From positions 1 to 64,000 of the forward strand of contig MU859206.1 of assembly GCA_033297205.1 (NCBI GenBank): 64,000 nt of DNA, read 5' to 3'. Positions 20,965-33,720 of this stretch are shown here, piece after piece (position 1 is the first letter of the stretch; each line of letters starts with the position of its first letter). The DNA is from Pseudoneurospora amorphoporcata (taxonomy: Eukaryota > Ascomycota > Sordariomycetes > Sordariales > Sordariaceae). The notes under the pieces are model-generated. The model saw only the letters and a list, made by a program, of their open reading frames with translations, was not told the origin of the DNA and did not search any database. The position numbers and the translations under genes were made by a program.

Positions 20965-23257
20965 GATCGGTAGCTAAGCGGTTGAGGTGCTGTGTGTTAT
21001 GATGCTGATGATGTAACGGGAGCCCAGACCTCTATCTAGAGCACATCGGGAGTGGAGATACTGGAGAGTAGTTCAGTCCGTTCGAGTCTGGAGGTTGTGT
21101 TGGTAGTGGGTGTATCGGAGGTAAGGTCAAGGTTAGAGACAGGAGAGGGGAGATAGACAGCTTCTTTTTTGGTGTTTTTTTTCTGGCGGTGGGAGGATGC
21201 CTAGCTGACGAAGGATGATGGCACGTAATGAAGACTTGTACAGTTCTATCACCATAGACTAGGTAAAAGTGGGAGACTACCTAGTTCTAGGTTAGGTCGA
21301 TCTTGGGGTTGTCGCGCGTGTCCGAAACACTGGCAGCACTTTTGTCGCTCTGCTCCGAATGCGCCAACTTCCTATCTGGGGCTTTTGGGGCGAGGATGAT
21401 AAGCGAGTGAGTCATGAACTGGACAATGGAAAGCAAGCTGCGTTGGGCGGTATAATGTCAATCTCAAGTCCGAAATATCAAAATACGGTAACGACAACTG
21501 CCCTTTTGACGTCAAGTCAAGCGACTTTTACCAAGACGAAACGGGCGCGTGTGACCTGTGCTGTCTCGGCCAGCACAAGGGGCGGATTGGAGTCTTTGAT
21601 TGGAGCACCTCTTCGGCAGATGAGTGGGCACTTGAGGTGGCCATCTGAGATAAGTGTACGAATGAGAACGTGTCCTGGCGATAGGGACAGAGCACAGAAG
21701 GGAAAGCATGACCACCAGTCCCGTCAGTCAAATGGGCAAGAGATAGGTACAGTGACAATTGAGAGATCCGTGGCTGCTTCCTCCTACACAGCGCCGGGTC
21801 CTGCTGACACTGGCCAGGCACTGCGACGGGCAGGTGCCTGGGTGCTGGGGCGATCCACTCTTTGAGACCCTGCCTGATCCCAGGTGCCCTGGGCTTGTCC
21901 ACCAACGAGATCACGACTTCAACCCTGGACCCTCTCACCAAAAGCTTGAATAACGATACACACACATATGTAATCCGGACGATCACGCTTTGAAATACCG
22001 TATCGGAACCCGGCGATGTTGACATCGGAGCACCGGACAGCATGACAGAGGATCAGTTAGCACTTGGCTCATCTTCCCGGCTAACATGACAGAACCCTGA
22101 TGCGAACTCCAAACGCACGATGCCCTCGGCTTTTCCTGGCTGCAATCCAACTAGAGTTGTATTGGACATCATGACTCGATATTTCCTGTATAAACATGAC
22201 AATGGAAACACGCCGAGGCCATCACCATGACAAGTCCCAACGACCCTCGGTCTCCACCGCCCCCCCATACACTAAAAGGCCCTTGCTGGCGATCCTGGCT
22301 CCCTGCCCGGTGTCATTGGAGCGGGCCGGTAAAGGCGGATTAATATCACTTGGTCACCGATCCCCTCCTCCGCTTCCGCAGCCGGGACAGTTTTTGAGAC
22401 GAACCGTGAGGAGATGGCTTCTCCAATCATCAGGCCATGCACCCATGATATCAACTGGAGTACCGACTGTTTCGGAATCAAGCAGGTTTTCTGAAAATGG
22501 TGGGGTTCTAGGTCATGTAGCTTCATTAGTTGTACAACTTGTACGCTCAAGTTCTGTTATTCGTGCAGGTTGCTCCTTCTCATCCCGCTTCATGCTCATC
22601 GTTACCCATCGAGTCATTCCTTCCTGATCCGGAATGTATTATTGAGTCCACCTCGGTCTGCCTACACGTACATGTTCATTACTACTCGAGGCGTCTCGTC
22701 AGTGACGACTTCACACGGAAAAGAAAGACCCGAGACGCCATACCGTCAAGCTTTATGCTAGTGTTCGTTGAGGAACTACCTACCCAGGGACGGAATAGCT
22801 TCTGATTCGCCGACACATCACCAAAACAAAAAAAATTAAAAATTACTATCAAGCTTGGCCTCCAACTTGGAATTCCCTTCACCACCGCTAGATTTCGAAA
22901 GACTCACCCAAAAGAAGCATCACGCTTGAGTAGAGTACATCGACGAAGCGTAAACAACTTCTCTGTTACTATCCTCCGTCGATAGTCTCCTCGAGTTACG
23001 CTGGAGCTACGTCTCCCACCACACCACCGACCGCCGATCCCTTCCCAAGATCACAGCACCCAAGGGATATATAGACACCGCAAGGTTTGAGACTGGGTAG
23101 AGCTGGCCTCTTCATCATTTTCCTTCAGTTTTCTGGTGGGTGCTTCATCTCCCCTTGAGCCGGTCTCGTAAGGCAACTTTTTGTCTTCCCATCAACAAGC
23201 TACCGGCCTGTTCCCCAAGACAGCCACTGCTGCTGTGCAACACCAACACCGGAACCC
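20965..23257. other. Intergenic between two divergent transporter genes
   Basis: About 2.3 kb with the promoters of the Avt-type gene (leftward) and the SLC12 gene (rightward). No gene recognised. An upstream non-coding or short coding exon of the SLC12 gene may lie between about 22900 and 23160, where intron-like borders occur. Confidence 0.5.
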
Positions 23258-26200
23258 ATGCGCGAATGGAGACATGACACTCAAACAACGACAACCATGG
23301 ATCACGAACATCAGAGCAAGAGGCATAAACTGGGCGTCGTTTCGGGCGTTTACATCCCAGTATGCCTCAATATCCTCAGTATCCTCATGTTCTTGAGGTT
23401 CGGCTCCATCTTGGGTCAGATCGGTCTGCTTGGAATGCTCGGTATGTTCTTCTCGGAGCTTACTTTGTACCACATCAAATCATGGAACTGACTTTTTTTT
23501 TTTTTTTTCTTTTTTTTTTTCAGGACTTCTCTTCATTGCATACTCGGTTGATTTTGTCACTACTCTGTCCCTATCAGCCATTGCCTCCAATGGCGAAGTC
23601 AAGGGAGGTGGTGCCTACTACCTCATCTCCAGGTCCCTTGGCCCCGAGTTTGGAGGCTCTATCGGTATCCTATTTTACCTGGCACAGGTCTTGAACACGG
23701 CACTCAACGTCGTCGGTCTCGTCGACTGCCTGAGGCTGAATCTGGGACCAGCCTTGCCGCAGGGGTATTGGTGGACCTACCTATTCGAGACAGGAGCCTT
23801 GTTGATATGCACCCTTCTGTGCCTGGCTGGCAGTGCCATGTTTGCAAAGGCGAGCAATGCCTTGTTGGCCATCATGGTCATCTCCATCCTGAGTATTCCC
23901 GTCTCGGCCATCTTTCTGCCGTCATTCAACGATCCGGTCAGTGGCATCGAGTTCACAGGTGTCAGTCTCACCACTTTGCGGTCCAATCTGTGGCCGCACT
24001 TTGCAGGTGATGAGTTCAAAGGAGCCGGCACCTTCAGAGACCTCTTCGGTATCTTGTTCCCGGCAACTTCGGGTATCTTTGCTGGAGCGTCCATGTCGGG
24101 TGATTTGCGAAATCCCAGCAAGGACATTCCTCGCGGGACTCTCTGGGCAATGTTGTCAACTCTCATCTCGTACATCCTGGTCATCATCTCACTCGCCTCG
24201 AGTACAACACACGGCAGTTTTCTGCGGAATACCAATGTCATTCAGGAGACAAATGTCTGGCCTCCTATCATCTTTGCTGGAGAGTTTGCAACATGCTTTT
24301 TCTCGGCTCTGATGGGAGTAATAGGCTCTGCCAAACTCATGCAGGCATTAGCCCGAGACAAGTTGGTTCCTGGCATCTCTCTTTTTGGCAAAGGTACCAA
24401 AAAGACTGACGAGCCGTTGCTCGCTATTTTCTTGACGTACATCGTTGCTCAGTTCGCCATGTTCGCGAACCTGAACCAGATTGCAACCTTCATCTCCATG
24501 GGCTATCAAATGACCTTCTTCGTCATGAACCTCGCCTGCTTCTTGCTCAAGATTGGCTCTGCTCCCAACTTCCGCCCTGGATTCAAGTTCTTCAGCTGGC
24601 AGACTGCCTTGGCCGGTAGTGTGCTCTCAGCGGCTGCCATGTTCTTCATCGACGAGACGTATGCCACTACCGCCGTCTCACTGCTCGTCACCCTGTTCCT
24701 GCTGATCCACTACCTGAGTCCGCCCAAGCGTTGGGGCGATGTATCACAGAACCTGATCTACCACCAAGTCCGGAAATACCTGTTGAGGCTGAAACCAGAG
24801 CACATCAAGTTTTGGCGACCGCAGATCATCCTGCTCATCAACAACCCGCGAAAGCAAACCCGCCTCATCCAGTTCTGTAACTCGATGAAGAAAGGCGGGC
24901 TGTACATTCTCGGCCATGTCATTGTGACTGACGACTTCTCCGCGGGCGTTGCCGAGGCCAAGTTGCAACAAGCGGCCTGGACAAAGTACATTTCGGAGTT
25001 TTCAAGGATTAAGGCCTTTGTTCAGCTCACCATGTCGCCGACCATCACCTGGGGCGTGAGAAACCTGATCCTCTCGGCGGGGCTGGGTGGTATGAGGCCC
25101 AACATTGCCGTCATTGGCTTCTACAATATGGAGGACCTGCGTCGTTCGCGCCCTACACTACTGCGTAACTCCCACAGCGTCAAGGGTCCACAGACCAGAG
25201 GTACTGAAACAAAACAACCCGTGAGGCAGCGGAAGAGAGGCGATACTTCGGCAAGGCTGATGGAGGGCTTCCTGCCCACTGACGTGATCAGGACCGAGGA
25301 GATGATGTCGGTCACTGATTATCTTACTATTCTTGAGGACTTGGCTCTGAGATATCGTCTGAATGTGGCGGTTGGTAAAGGATTTGAGACCCTAGAGACG
25401 CCGAGAAAGGATGGGAGTAACACCAAGAAGTACATTGATCTTTGGCCTATTCAGATGTCGGCGGAGCTGTCGGCGGACGGCAGGAATGTTTTGACTACCA
25501 ACTTTGATACGTGTAAGTTCTGTCACTCGTCATCTTTATTATTCAGGTTACTAACATGCAGCAGACACTCTCATCTTACAGCTGGGCTACATCCTTGACA
25601 CCGTCCCTGCTTGGAAGAAGGTTTACCGAGTCCGTGTATTGGTATTTGTCGAATACGAAAGCGAGGTCGAGGAAGAAAGAGGCCGAGTCAAGGCTCTTCT
25701 CGACAAACTGAGGATCGAAGCCGAGGTCCTAGTCTTCTGGTTGGCCTCCGGAGATCTCAGTACATACGAGGCCATTATCCACGGCCGTTTCCGAGATCAA
25801 GAAACAGAGAAACTGGTCAACGACTGCCTAGTAGACCAAGAATGGTGGGAAGATCTCCAAAAGATCCGGGGGGCCGCTCATGATGCAGAGACCTCACAGC
25901 CGGACATGAGTTCCGTACTGAACATCGTCGAGTCGACCTCGGGGCGACCGGGGTTGTACAATCCACACATGATGATGAGCGAGTTCCCTTCTGATCTTCA
26001 GGGGCGCGATAGGAGGCGCGCCAGCTGGGCGCCGCCACTCGCCATGGCTGTTGATTTACCCAAGAAGCCGACAGTCTCACAGCTGGTTCGGCTGGGCGTC
26101 AGCATGGGGATACACACTCAGAACCTCGCGGCGAATGTGCTGGACAGCAGCGGCAGCTCGCCATCAGACACGGACGTTGACGGCGAGAGCGACAGCGACA

Positions 26201-27351
26201 GTGACAACAGCTCGTCTAGTGGGAGGACATTGGATGGAGACTTCAATGATACGGGTGCAAGTGTTGTAGCGAGTAATCGCGGCGCCGGCCGTGGCCTTGA
26301 AGCTCTTGAACCGTCGCGGGTTCCTCTACTAGGAGCAGCTGTGAGACGAATGAGCCACGGAGATCTATTTGATCGTCTGAAGAAGCCCTGGAAGGATAGG
26401 AGCTCGCGGAAGGCTGGACCAGGACCAGGACCGTCTACGCAACAACAGCAGCAGCAGCGGCAGCAATCTTATGGTTATGGCGCAGTGTCTCAGTCTCACT
26501 CTCAAAAAGATATCGCCGGACTTAGTCGCAGCAACAATGGTTCGGAAAGTCGACTGAAGAAAGACGATTATCTAAGCGTTGCCACTCTTGAGGAGCGGCC
26601 ATCATCTCAGACGCCAAGGCCAACACTATCGCGACAAAACTCTTCGATCCTGAAAAGTTCTACCGCCAGAAAGTTTACAAGCTCATTGGTCCCAGAAACA
26701 AGAATAACCAGTGACGATACAGGGGCACAGATCATGTTTGCGGAACAAGATCCAGATCAGGTTCAGATTCGCCCCGGGATATCACGTCGGTCTACACCGG
26801 GAGCTGCTGCACTCCTTTCAAGCAAACAACCATTGGCCACAAATAACGACAATGAAGGAGGTCCTAGAACGGTCTCCTTCGTTGAACCTCGCTACGATGG
26901 AAATTCTTCATCCCCAGATAAGTCGAGGGCGAACTCCCCGCCAAGGACTACCCCTAACGGTGGTGGTGGCGGCAGCAGTGATGGTGACGTCCTCCTCAAT
27001 ATCCCCGAACTCCTCTCTTCATACCGGGGGTTCCAGCAACATCAACAAGATGACAACGACGAAGCCTTCGAGGCAGGCTCGAGCTACTCCACCCAAGGCC
27101 TCCCTCTCTCCTTCAACGACCTCCCCAGTCGCGCGCAACATCTTATTCTGAACGAGCTCATGCGGCAGAATAGTAGTGCTGATGATTATACGGCAGTTCT
27201 GTTGACGACGCTGCCGGTGCCGGAGGAGAATACGTGCCAGAGCGAGGAGGCAAGCTTGACGTACCTGAGCGATGTGGAGGTGCTTTGCGAGGGGTTGCCG
27301 CCTATGTTGTTGGTGTTGAGCAATAACGTTAGTGTTACTGTCAGTCTTTGA
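23258..27351 (+). CDS. SLC12 cation-chloride cotransporter (Vhc1-like)
   Basis: Three exons (23258-23441, 23524-25512, 25565-27351) encode 1319 aa from the first Met; a second Met at 23297 has the better context (CAACCATGG), and an upstream exon is possible because the frame is open back to 23159. The transport domain begins KLGVVSGVYIPVCLNILSIL and MFLRFGSILGQIG and contains KGGGAYYLISRSLGPEFGG, ATSGIFAGASMSGDLRNP and about 12 membrane segments to about residue 480. The C-terminal SLC12 cytosolic domain follows (WRPQIILLINNPRKQTRL), then a long Ser/Gln/Gly-rich region. Yeast Vhc1 is a vacuolar K-Cl symporter; the same location is inferred. Intron 1 has a long T tract before its acceptor. Intron 2 ends in a tandem CAGCAG acceptor. 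Confidence 0.92.
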
Positions 27352-27997
27352 AACTGGCGTGGCAGGCGTTGTCCATTTTTGTGGCCGTGGGAAGGGGAAA
27401 GGAAATGAAAGAGAATGCGTCAGCGGAGAAAATTGGTAGGGGGTATACGTCAGAACCACAGCTACAGCCACACATCCTCCACCCAGCGGAGAAAACCAGA
27501 GTTTGTGGTTCACACTATGGGCACTATGGGCATTGTTTTGTGATACTCAAAATATACCCTCCCGGTCCCGTGCCTGGAACAAAGACCTGGGTTCAATTGG
27601 CAAGCGGCTTTCACACAGCCGAGACACGGCAAGACAATGCCAAGGCTGGCAGGCACTGAGTTTCTTTCTTTCTTTACCGTTTTGATGGGAGAAGGAAGAC
27701 ACCGCCAGCGGAAACTCAATTCGAGTTAGAGTCATAGGTGCTACAAAGGAATCATCATGCCGCCTTGCTCTTAGTGTGTGATGAGCGTCTTTGTCTCGCC
27801 TCGTGTGGTGTGGTGTGGTGATTCATTCGTTCTCGTTCCTCGTTCTATGACAACCAGAGGAGATCGATCGAAAGGACAGGTTCTTCTCATCTCTCTTTCT
27901 CCAACAACTCTGTTAGTGGTTGGTTGTTGGTTCCTGCATCCATCCACTCTTTTTTAACTATAATCCCTTCCCAAATATTCACCTTTCTCGGTTATCC
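27352..27997. other. Intergenic
   Basis: 3' flank of the SLC12 gene and promoter/leader of the next gene. GTGTG-rich sequence near 27806 and a TC-rich leader. No gene recognised. Confidence 0.6.
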
Positions 27998-30900
27998 ATG
28001 ATGTCTTCCCAATCAAAGGATAAAAAAAACAACAACACCAACAACCGTGAAAATCGAAAGTCAAAGGGTCTCCGACTATCCCAGAAACTACATGGTATTG
28101 GCAAAGATTTGAGATTACGAGTCTCTGTCGACGGCAAACGACGACGAGAGTCACTACAGGAACCATCACCACAGGAAGACCAGGAATATCGAATCGTCCA
28201 TACACCCGATCGACCGAACGGATTTGTCTCGCCGGTCGAAGCACCCACCGAAGACGATTGTTACGACGCGATTAGGACTTGGCAGAGGGTTGCTGAACGG
28301 GAGAGGAGCGAAACTTATCGTGACAAGTACGGGATCGGGGTTCAACAACAACAGAGGAGTGTAGGAGAAGAACCAACGGACACGGGCGAGGGAAGGAGAG
28401 GGACCGACGACGGAAACGACGGAAGCGTGAGTTGACCAACCAACCGTTTACTTGCCTTTTCCATTTATCATCCTCATCTTATAAAGATCTCCCTGTTAAG
28501 AAAAGATGTCTTCTTCTGTCATTCCAGAACATCCACCGCTTCAAGAAGGCAACATCCACATGAACATACATACATATACACAGTCCAACCCGCAAAATGT
28601 TGCCCACTGCCCGGTTGAATACGTTGAATATCTCAACAGCCAAGTATCCCCGCTGACTCGGATTATTATCGAACAACAGAGTGGCCCTTTTGTCCCTGAC
28701 CCGAACGATGATCTCAAGACTCCGAAGGATGGGCCGAAGTGGTGGGAATTACAGGATATGGGGACTGGGGAGTATACGGAGATGGGAGCACAAGGGGTGG
28801 GAGGGATGAATCCTTTTCGTGAGTGGGAAAGACATGTTCAGAGTGTAAAGCTTGACATGGCCAAGGGAGGACCACTGCAAAGGGGGACTGTCCCTCCTAA
28901 TGTTGTGACTGGTACGTATAACGTTTTGGTTGCCAGCCAGGAGAAGATGATCGTCGAATGGCTAGAGAGATTTGAACTGCGCTTACACCTTCTAGAGTCC
29001 ACAGCCCTGCTACCCAAGACATACAACGCGAACGAGTCTGACAATAGCAAAAGCGATGGCATCAAGGTAGCCAGTTACTACAACCAATCTAACCAAGAGG
29101 AGTTGTTGTATACTCCATCCGTCTACAGTCCACAACATACGCCATCCAGAATATCTCAAAGCCCGAAAAGCCCGGTTACCCCCACGCCGGAGATGTTTCC
29201 CAAGACTCCCACAGGAAGTACTACTTCAGGAAGTTCGCTACAACTCAAACCGCCAACGGCAGCTCCCGAGTCGACATTGTTCACTCAGGAGAAGAGGATA
29301 CAGGAACATAGCAGTAGGACCATCGACGGCGATAATAACCTGGAGTCCCCTCTTCTTCTTCCTCCCCCAGGGTCAGGAGGCCGCTACTTTGATGTCGACG
29401 AGGAATACACTCCCATGAGCGCCAGCGCCAGTGGCGAAAAACTGTTGATGGGTAATACCGGTGGCAGTGAGAGGAGATTTTTGATTCCGTCCTCGCGAAA
29501 TTTATTTGTCTCGAGCCAGACGCAGACGCAGACGCAGACACACACACTACACTCTGAACTTCTGAAGCTCGCTCATAGGCAACGGCAGGAACAAGAACGA
29601 AAGGGAAGTGGCCAGAGTGGGGAGAGGGGAAACAGCGCGTTCTATAGTGCTTTCACTTCTTCGAGGGCGGAGACGCCTGATGTTAGATCACCTTCGAGAC
29701 GGGGGGAGGGACAGCAGCAGGAGCAGGGGCAGCGGCAGCGACAACAGCAACGAGCAGGTCCAAGTCTAGGGACACACTGGACTCTGGGAACGGGGACAGA
29801 AACATCAACTCCAGAAACTCCACGCCCAAACTCGAAGCCAAAGCCGAAGCAAACCCAACAACAAAAAAGACCAAGACCACCAATGACACCACCCAAGGGT
29901 TTTCTGAAAGATAGAAGACCGTATATTCCTCCTCTGGGTACTTTCTCTCCGAAACAACCAATACAGGTACCACCGAAAACACCCGAGAAACCGCCGTTCT
30001 TACTCAACGGCCTTGATTTTGTCCCTTCCAGACCAGTCCCTCCTATTCCCACTCAGACTCCCATAAACCCAGGGACAAAGATGGCAACAGGGACCGGAAC
30101 GTTAGGAGGAAACTACAACCTCAGTTCTCCAAGACCAGTTCCTACTTCTACACCCACAACAAAGCCAAAGAATATGGGGAGTACGGGGATGGGAGGAACC
30201 AGAGGACATATGGGAGGACATATCGCCGGGGCAATGAGCATATCATCACTCTCCTCGCTCACCTCACTTACAGGAAGTGGTGGATCAGTAACGCCGGCTC
30301 GTGTTTCTCCCCCGAAGCCGAAGGTCCTTCCTCCTCCTCCGTCTCTTCCACCCGGAGAGGGAGATGGAGATGGGTTGTTTACGCTGCCAGCGACGGTCTA
30401 TAGTGGTAATAGCAAGTTCAAAACTCCGGTAGCTGTATCTGTACCAGTGCCGTCGCCTTTGTCGAAGTTCAACACTACTCACCCCTCGTCATCAGGAGCA
30501 AAGGACCACTCAACCTCTAATAGGTTACCACAAAGCCAGAGTCATAGCCAGAGTCAAAAACAGGAAAGAACTGAACAGAGTCCCTCTGACTTCTCGGAAT
30601 ACCTCCTCCATCCGAGGATAAGTGATACATTCGTTGATTTCCCGACGAGCGACATGGATAGCATGATTGACGATAGGTTTTCCGTGGCAATAGTCAATGG
30701 GGTGTATAATCAGGGGCAGGCTCATGCTTGGAAAGAGACGATGGCGATGATGGGTCAGAAACGTGGAGGGCAGAGGCAGGAGATGCAGATGCAGATGCAG
30801 ATGCAGAAACCGAAATTGATTCGGGTCCAGAGTCAGAAACAGCGTCAACAGGCGAAGGAGAGAGTCCGGGAGGGACAGGGGATGATACACACACAGATGA

Positions 30901-31538
30901 AAATGCAAGGGGGAGAGATGCAGTCTGAGAGCCTGGGAAAGAAGCCTCAACAGACGATGATGACACAGAGACGACCAGAGGGTCGGGAGAGGATCAACTC
31001 AGCTTCCAGGACTCTTCCTCGAACTCCTCCACCACAAGGTCCCCTCCCTCAGACTCCCCAATCTCGAACTGCTTCTCCTAGATTTCCGCCTCAAACGCAA
31101 GCAGAGAAACAGAAAGAGAAACAGAAGCAGCAGAATGCACCCGTAGCAGGGCAGCAACGGCCGATATCAGTAAGCAGCGTGTCCTCGGACTCGAGCTACG
31201 AAAGTCTCCAGTTCTGGAAGACAAGGGCGGCTGAGAATGCACCTCTACATACGGTTGTCGAGGGCGATGGTTCTGGGCAACGGGGGCGGTTTGCAGCATT
31301 GAGTGACTGCGAAGATGGAAGACAGGAGAAAGTAGGGATGGAGATGAAAAGGATTGAGAGTGGGGGTGGTGATGAGTTGGAGACTGAGACTGAGACTGAG
31401 AGTGGGGGTGGGGGTGGGGGCGTAAGTGGGAAGAAGGGTGCTGTCGTCAGTGTGGATGATTACGAATATCTTATTGATCAGTATGCTGCTGGGTGGAGGG
31501 AGACGCTGTTTTTTGCAAAGGGAGCCGGAGGAGTCTGA
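27998..31538 (+). CDS. Large disordered protein, unrecognised
   Basis: Two open frames most likely form one gene. Exon 1 starts at the ATG pair 27998/28001 and ends at a good GTGAGT donor (28427). The acceptor is uncertain; two positions keep the long second frame, AAAAG before 28506 or ACACAG before 28584. With the latter the product is about 1127 aa. The head is basic (KSKGLRLSQKLHGIGKDLRL), followed by a more ordered stretch around ERSETYRDKYGIG and, after the splice, GPKWWELQDMGTGEYTEMGA and GGMNPFREWERHVQSVKLDM. The remaining 800 residues are Pro/Ser/Thr/Gln-rich with simple repeats (QTQTQTQT, MQMQMQMQ, TETETE, poly-Gly). Alternatively these are two genes with the second starting at 28506. 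No known domain seen; the conserved-looking WW region may be a fungal-specific domain. Confidence 0.6.
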
Positions 31539-31883
31539 GTGAGAAGCTGTTTGGATGGAAACAATTCTCAGATTCAAATGTGATTTAAATCAATAGAAAG
31601 GTGTCAATCCGAATCGGGTTGAGGACTGAGTGTATGCGATCTAGACTTGGTGGACGGTTTATTGCAATGTTGTTAAGACCTGGACGTAGTATAGTATAGT
31701 TTCTTCTCAAGAAGGGAGTCAGTTGTTGTGTTGATGTTCCGAATATGTGTGGATATGTATGTATGTCTATGAGACGTCTACTTGTAGAAATGCTCGAACT
31801 CGCCGAGCTCTATTCTATGCGAGAACCCCATTAATCGTTCACCCATAACACGTCACTCCTGTTTCAACGAGACACGCTGCCCT
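31539..31883. other. Short convergent intergenic
   Basis: 345 bp between two stop codons; contains AT-rich 3' flanks and nothing else recognisable. Confidence 0.7.
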
Positions 31884-33056
31884 CTAGTTGACCTTTGTAA
31901 CACTCAACTCACCCTTCCCATCCGTCCCTTCAAGCTCCAACAAGCCACCAGCCTCCAGCCTCTTCTTCCACTTGGTGCTTTCATACCTAGCCAGGATCAT
32001 GGTCATGCGCAGTATCGCTTCGTTGCTGGACTCATGCTCCTTGACCGCGTTCCCAACGAGCGTAAACGTCCACCTTCCGAACGCCCAGTTGAGGATATAC
32101 CTCGTATCAGGGCCTTCACCTCCCAAGGTAGCTGGCGCCGACACCTTCATATCTTCATCCGAATTCTTCAGCACCTCCCGTGCAGCCTTTGCAGAAACCG
32201 TCAACACGGCCTTGATCCTATACACCTCCTCCTTGCTCGTATTCCTCAAGAAAGCCAACAACTTTTCCGCATTCACCGTTGTTGGCCCCTCCTTCTTTTC
32301 AGCGGAGGACTTGAGCTCGATACTCAACACCTCCACCTCGGTCTGATGATCATGCTTGTGTTTGTCGCCATCATGTCCACACTTATCATCATGGACATGG
32401 TCCACGTCAGTCTTGGTAAGACCCCTCGCCAGCCCGCCATCAATCCCAAACACCACATCCATGCCCACCCACCCCTTATCACTCTTCACCCACGCCGTAT
32501 CCACCCCCTCCAAATCGCCCAGCCTATCCAAACACTCATCAAACCTCCTCTCCCCGGCCTCCTCCCACTTGTTAAACACAATCAGATCGGTATACCGCGC
32601 CTGGATCTTGGCCGTGTAGCTGGTATCCTCATAGCCCTTCCAATTCTCGACATCAATGACGCTAACCACGCCATCCAGCACATACTGCCCGCCCGTCTCG
32701 CGCGCAAGCCTGTTGACTTCGAGGGCCAGGGTAGCGGGGAAGGCAGACCCGGAGGTCTCGATGACAATTCGGTCCGGCTTGACGGTGGACTGTAGTTCGG
32801 AAAGGGCGACGGAGAGTTGGCCGACGAGGTTGCAGCAGATGCAGCCGTTCAAAAGCTCGGAGACACCGGCGATGGCGGAGGACGAGGCGAGCTGCGAGTC
32901 GACGGCGAGATCGCCGAATTCGTTCTTGAGCAGGGCGAGGCGGTAGGTGGGGTTGGCGGCGCGGAGCTGGGGGAGGAGGTTCAGGATGAGGGTGGTTTTG
33001 CCGGAGCCGAGGAAGCCGGTTATGATGGTTATGGGGATGGGGGAGTCGCGGGTCAT
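31884..33056 (-). CDS. CobW-family GTPase, ZNG1-type zinc metallochaperone
   Basis: Single exon; 390 aa from the Met at 33056. The frame is open to another Met at 33248 (454 aa), but the family's opening (MTRDSPIPITIITGFLGSGK) fits the shorter form. Motifs: Walker A GFLGSGKTT, metal-binding CxCC (GCICCNL), switch region ETSG, guanine-specificity NKWE, a His/Asp-rich loop (HVHDDKCGHDGDKHKHDH) and the CobW C-terminal domain (YILNWAFGRWTFTLVG). ZNG1 proteins use GTP to pass zinc to client enzymes such as methionine aminopeptidase; the His-rich loop is a metal-sensing or buffering element. Zinc as the metal is inferred from the family. The gene is convergent with the unrecognised large gene and divergent from the small acidic gene at 33721. 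Confidence 0.9.
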   Translation of the reverse strand: MTRDSPIPITIITGFLGSGKTTLILNLLPQLRAANPTYRLALLKNEFGDLAVDSQLASSSAIAGVSELLNGCICCNLVGQLSVALSELQSTVKPDRIVIETSGSAFPATLALEVNRLARETGGQYVLDGVVSVIDVENWKGYEDTSYTAKIQARYTDLIVFNKWEEAGERRFDECLDRLGDLEGVDTAWVKSDKGWVGMDVVFGIDGGLARGLTKTDVDHVHDDKCGHDGDKHKHDHQTEVEVLSIELKSSAEKKEGPTTVNAEKLLAFLRNTSKEEVYRIKAVLTVSAKAAREVLKNSDEDMKVSAPATLGGEGPDTRYILNWAFGRWTFTLVGNAVKEHESSNEAILRMTMILARYESTKWKKRLEAGGLLELEGTDGKGELSVTKVN

Positions 33057-33720
33057 TGTTGTCGCGGTTTTGGGCTTGTTGGTTGTTGCGTGATTGAGGA
33101 TATGCGATCTGTGAGTGTGGTTCGTGAGAAGTCTCGGAAAGTTCAGGGTTGCAGGATTAGTGAAAAGAGTTAAAAAGCTGCACTGATGTCGGTATAAATA
33201 AAAGCTTTGCGAGTCCGATCCGACTTCGGGGGTGCTGAACTTAGTCAATGGAGGCTCTAGGAAATCAGCGAAAAATACGAGTATTCAGGAGCGACTGGAA
33301 AGTGACTCTATACTTGACGAGAAGACAAAGAGACGGAAGGAGAGAAAGAAGAAAGTCAAATAGGTCTCGAGGTACCTTGGAGGAGCACGGCTCAAGGTGG
33401 CCACATTACAGTGGGCTGTTCTGGGCTTCTGGGAACAGACATTCAGTTGCTCAGTCTGTTTGAAAGTTCAGACGACAAAAAGCAAAACGCACACTGTCTA
33501 TTCGCACAAGGAGAGTTTTGTGACGTCATGCCCACCTACGTAGACTTGCACCTTGAACCCTCTGAAGAGCATCCATCTTGTGTTACTTATTTGAAGAAAG
33601 CCTTCTAGATTGATTCTCTTCTGTTTCTAGCTCTCCAAACAGTTTCAAATAATCTCGGAAAAGTTGATACCACCCTACCTAACTAACGTCTTCCATCACC
33701 AATTCCCCAACATCACCACC
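33057..33720. other. Divergent promoter region
   Basis: Separates the CobW gene (leftward) from the small gene at 33721 (rightward). A TATAAATAAAAG element at about 33192 lies in the 5' extension of the CobW frame and supports this stretch being leader or promoter rather than coding. Confidence 0.55.
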
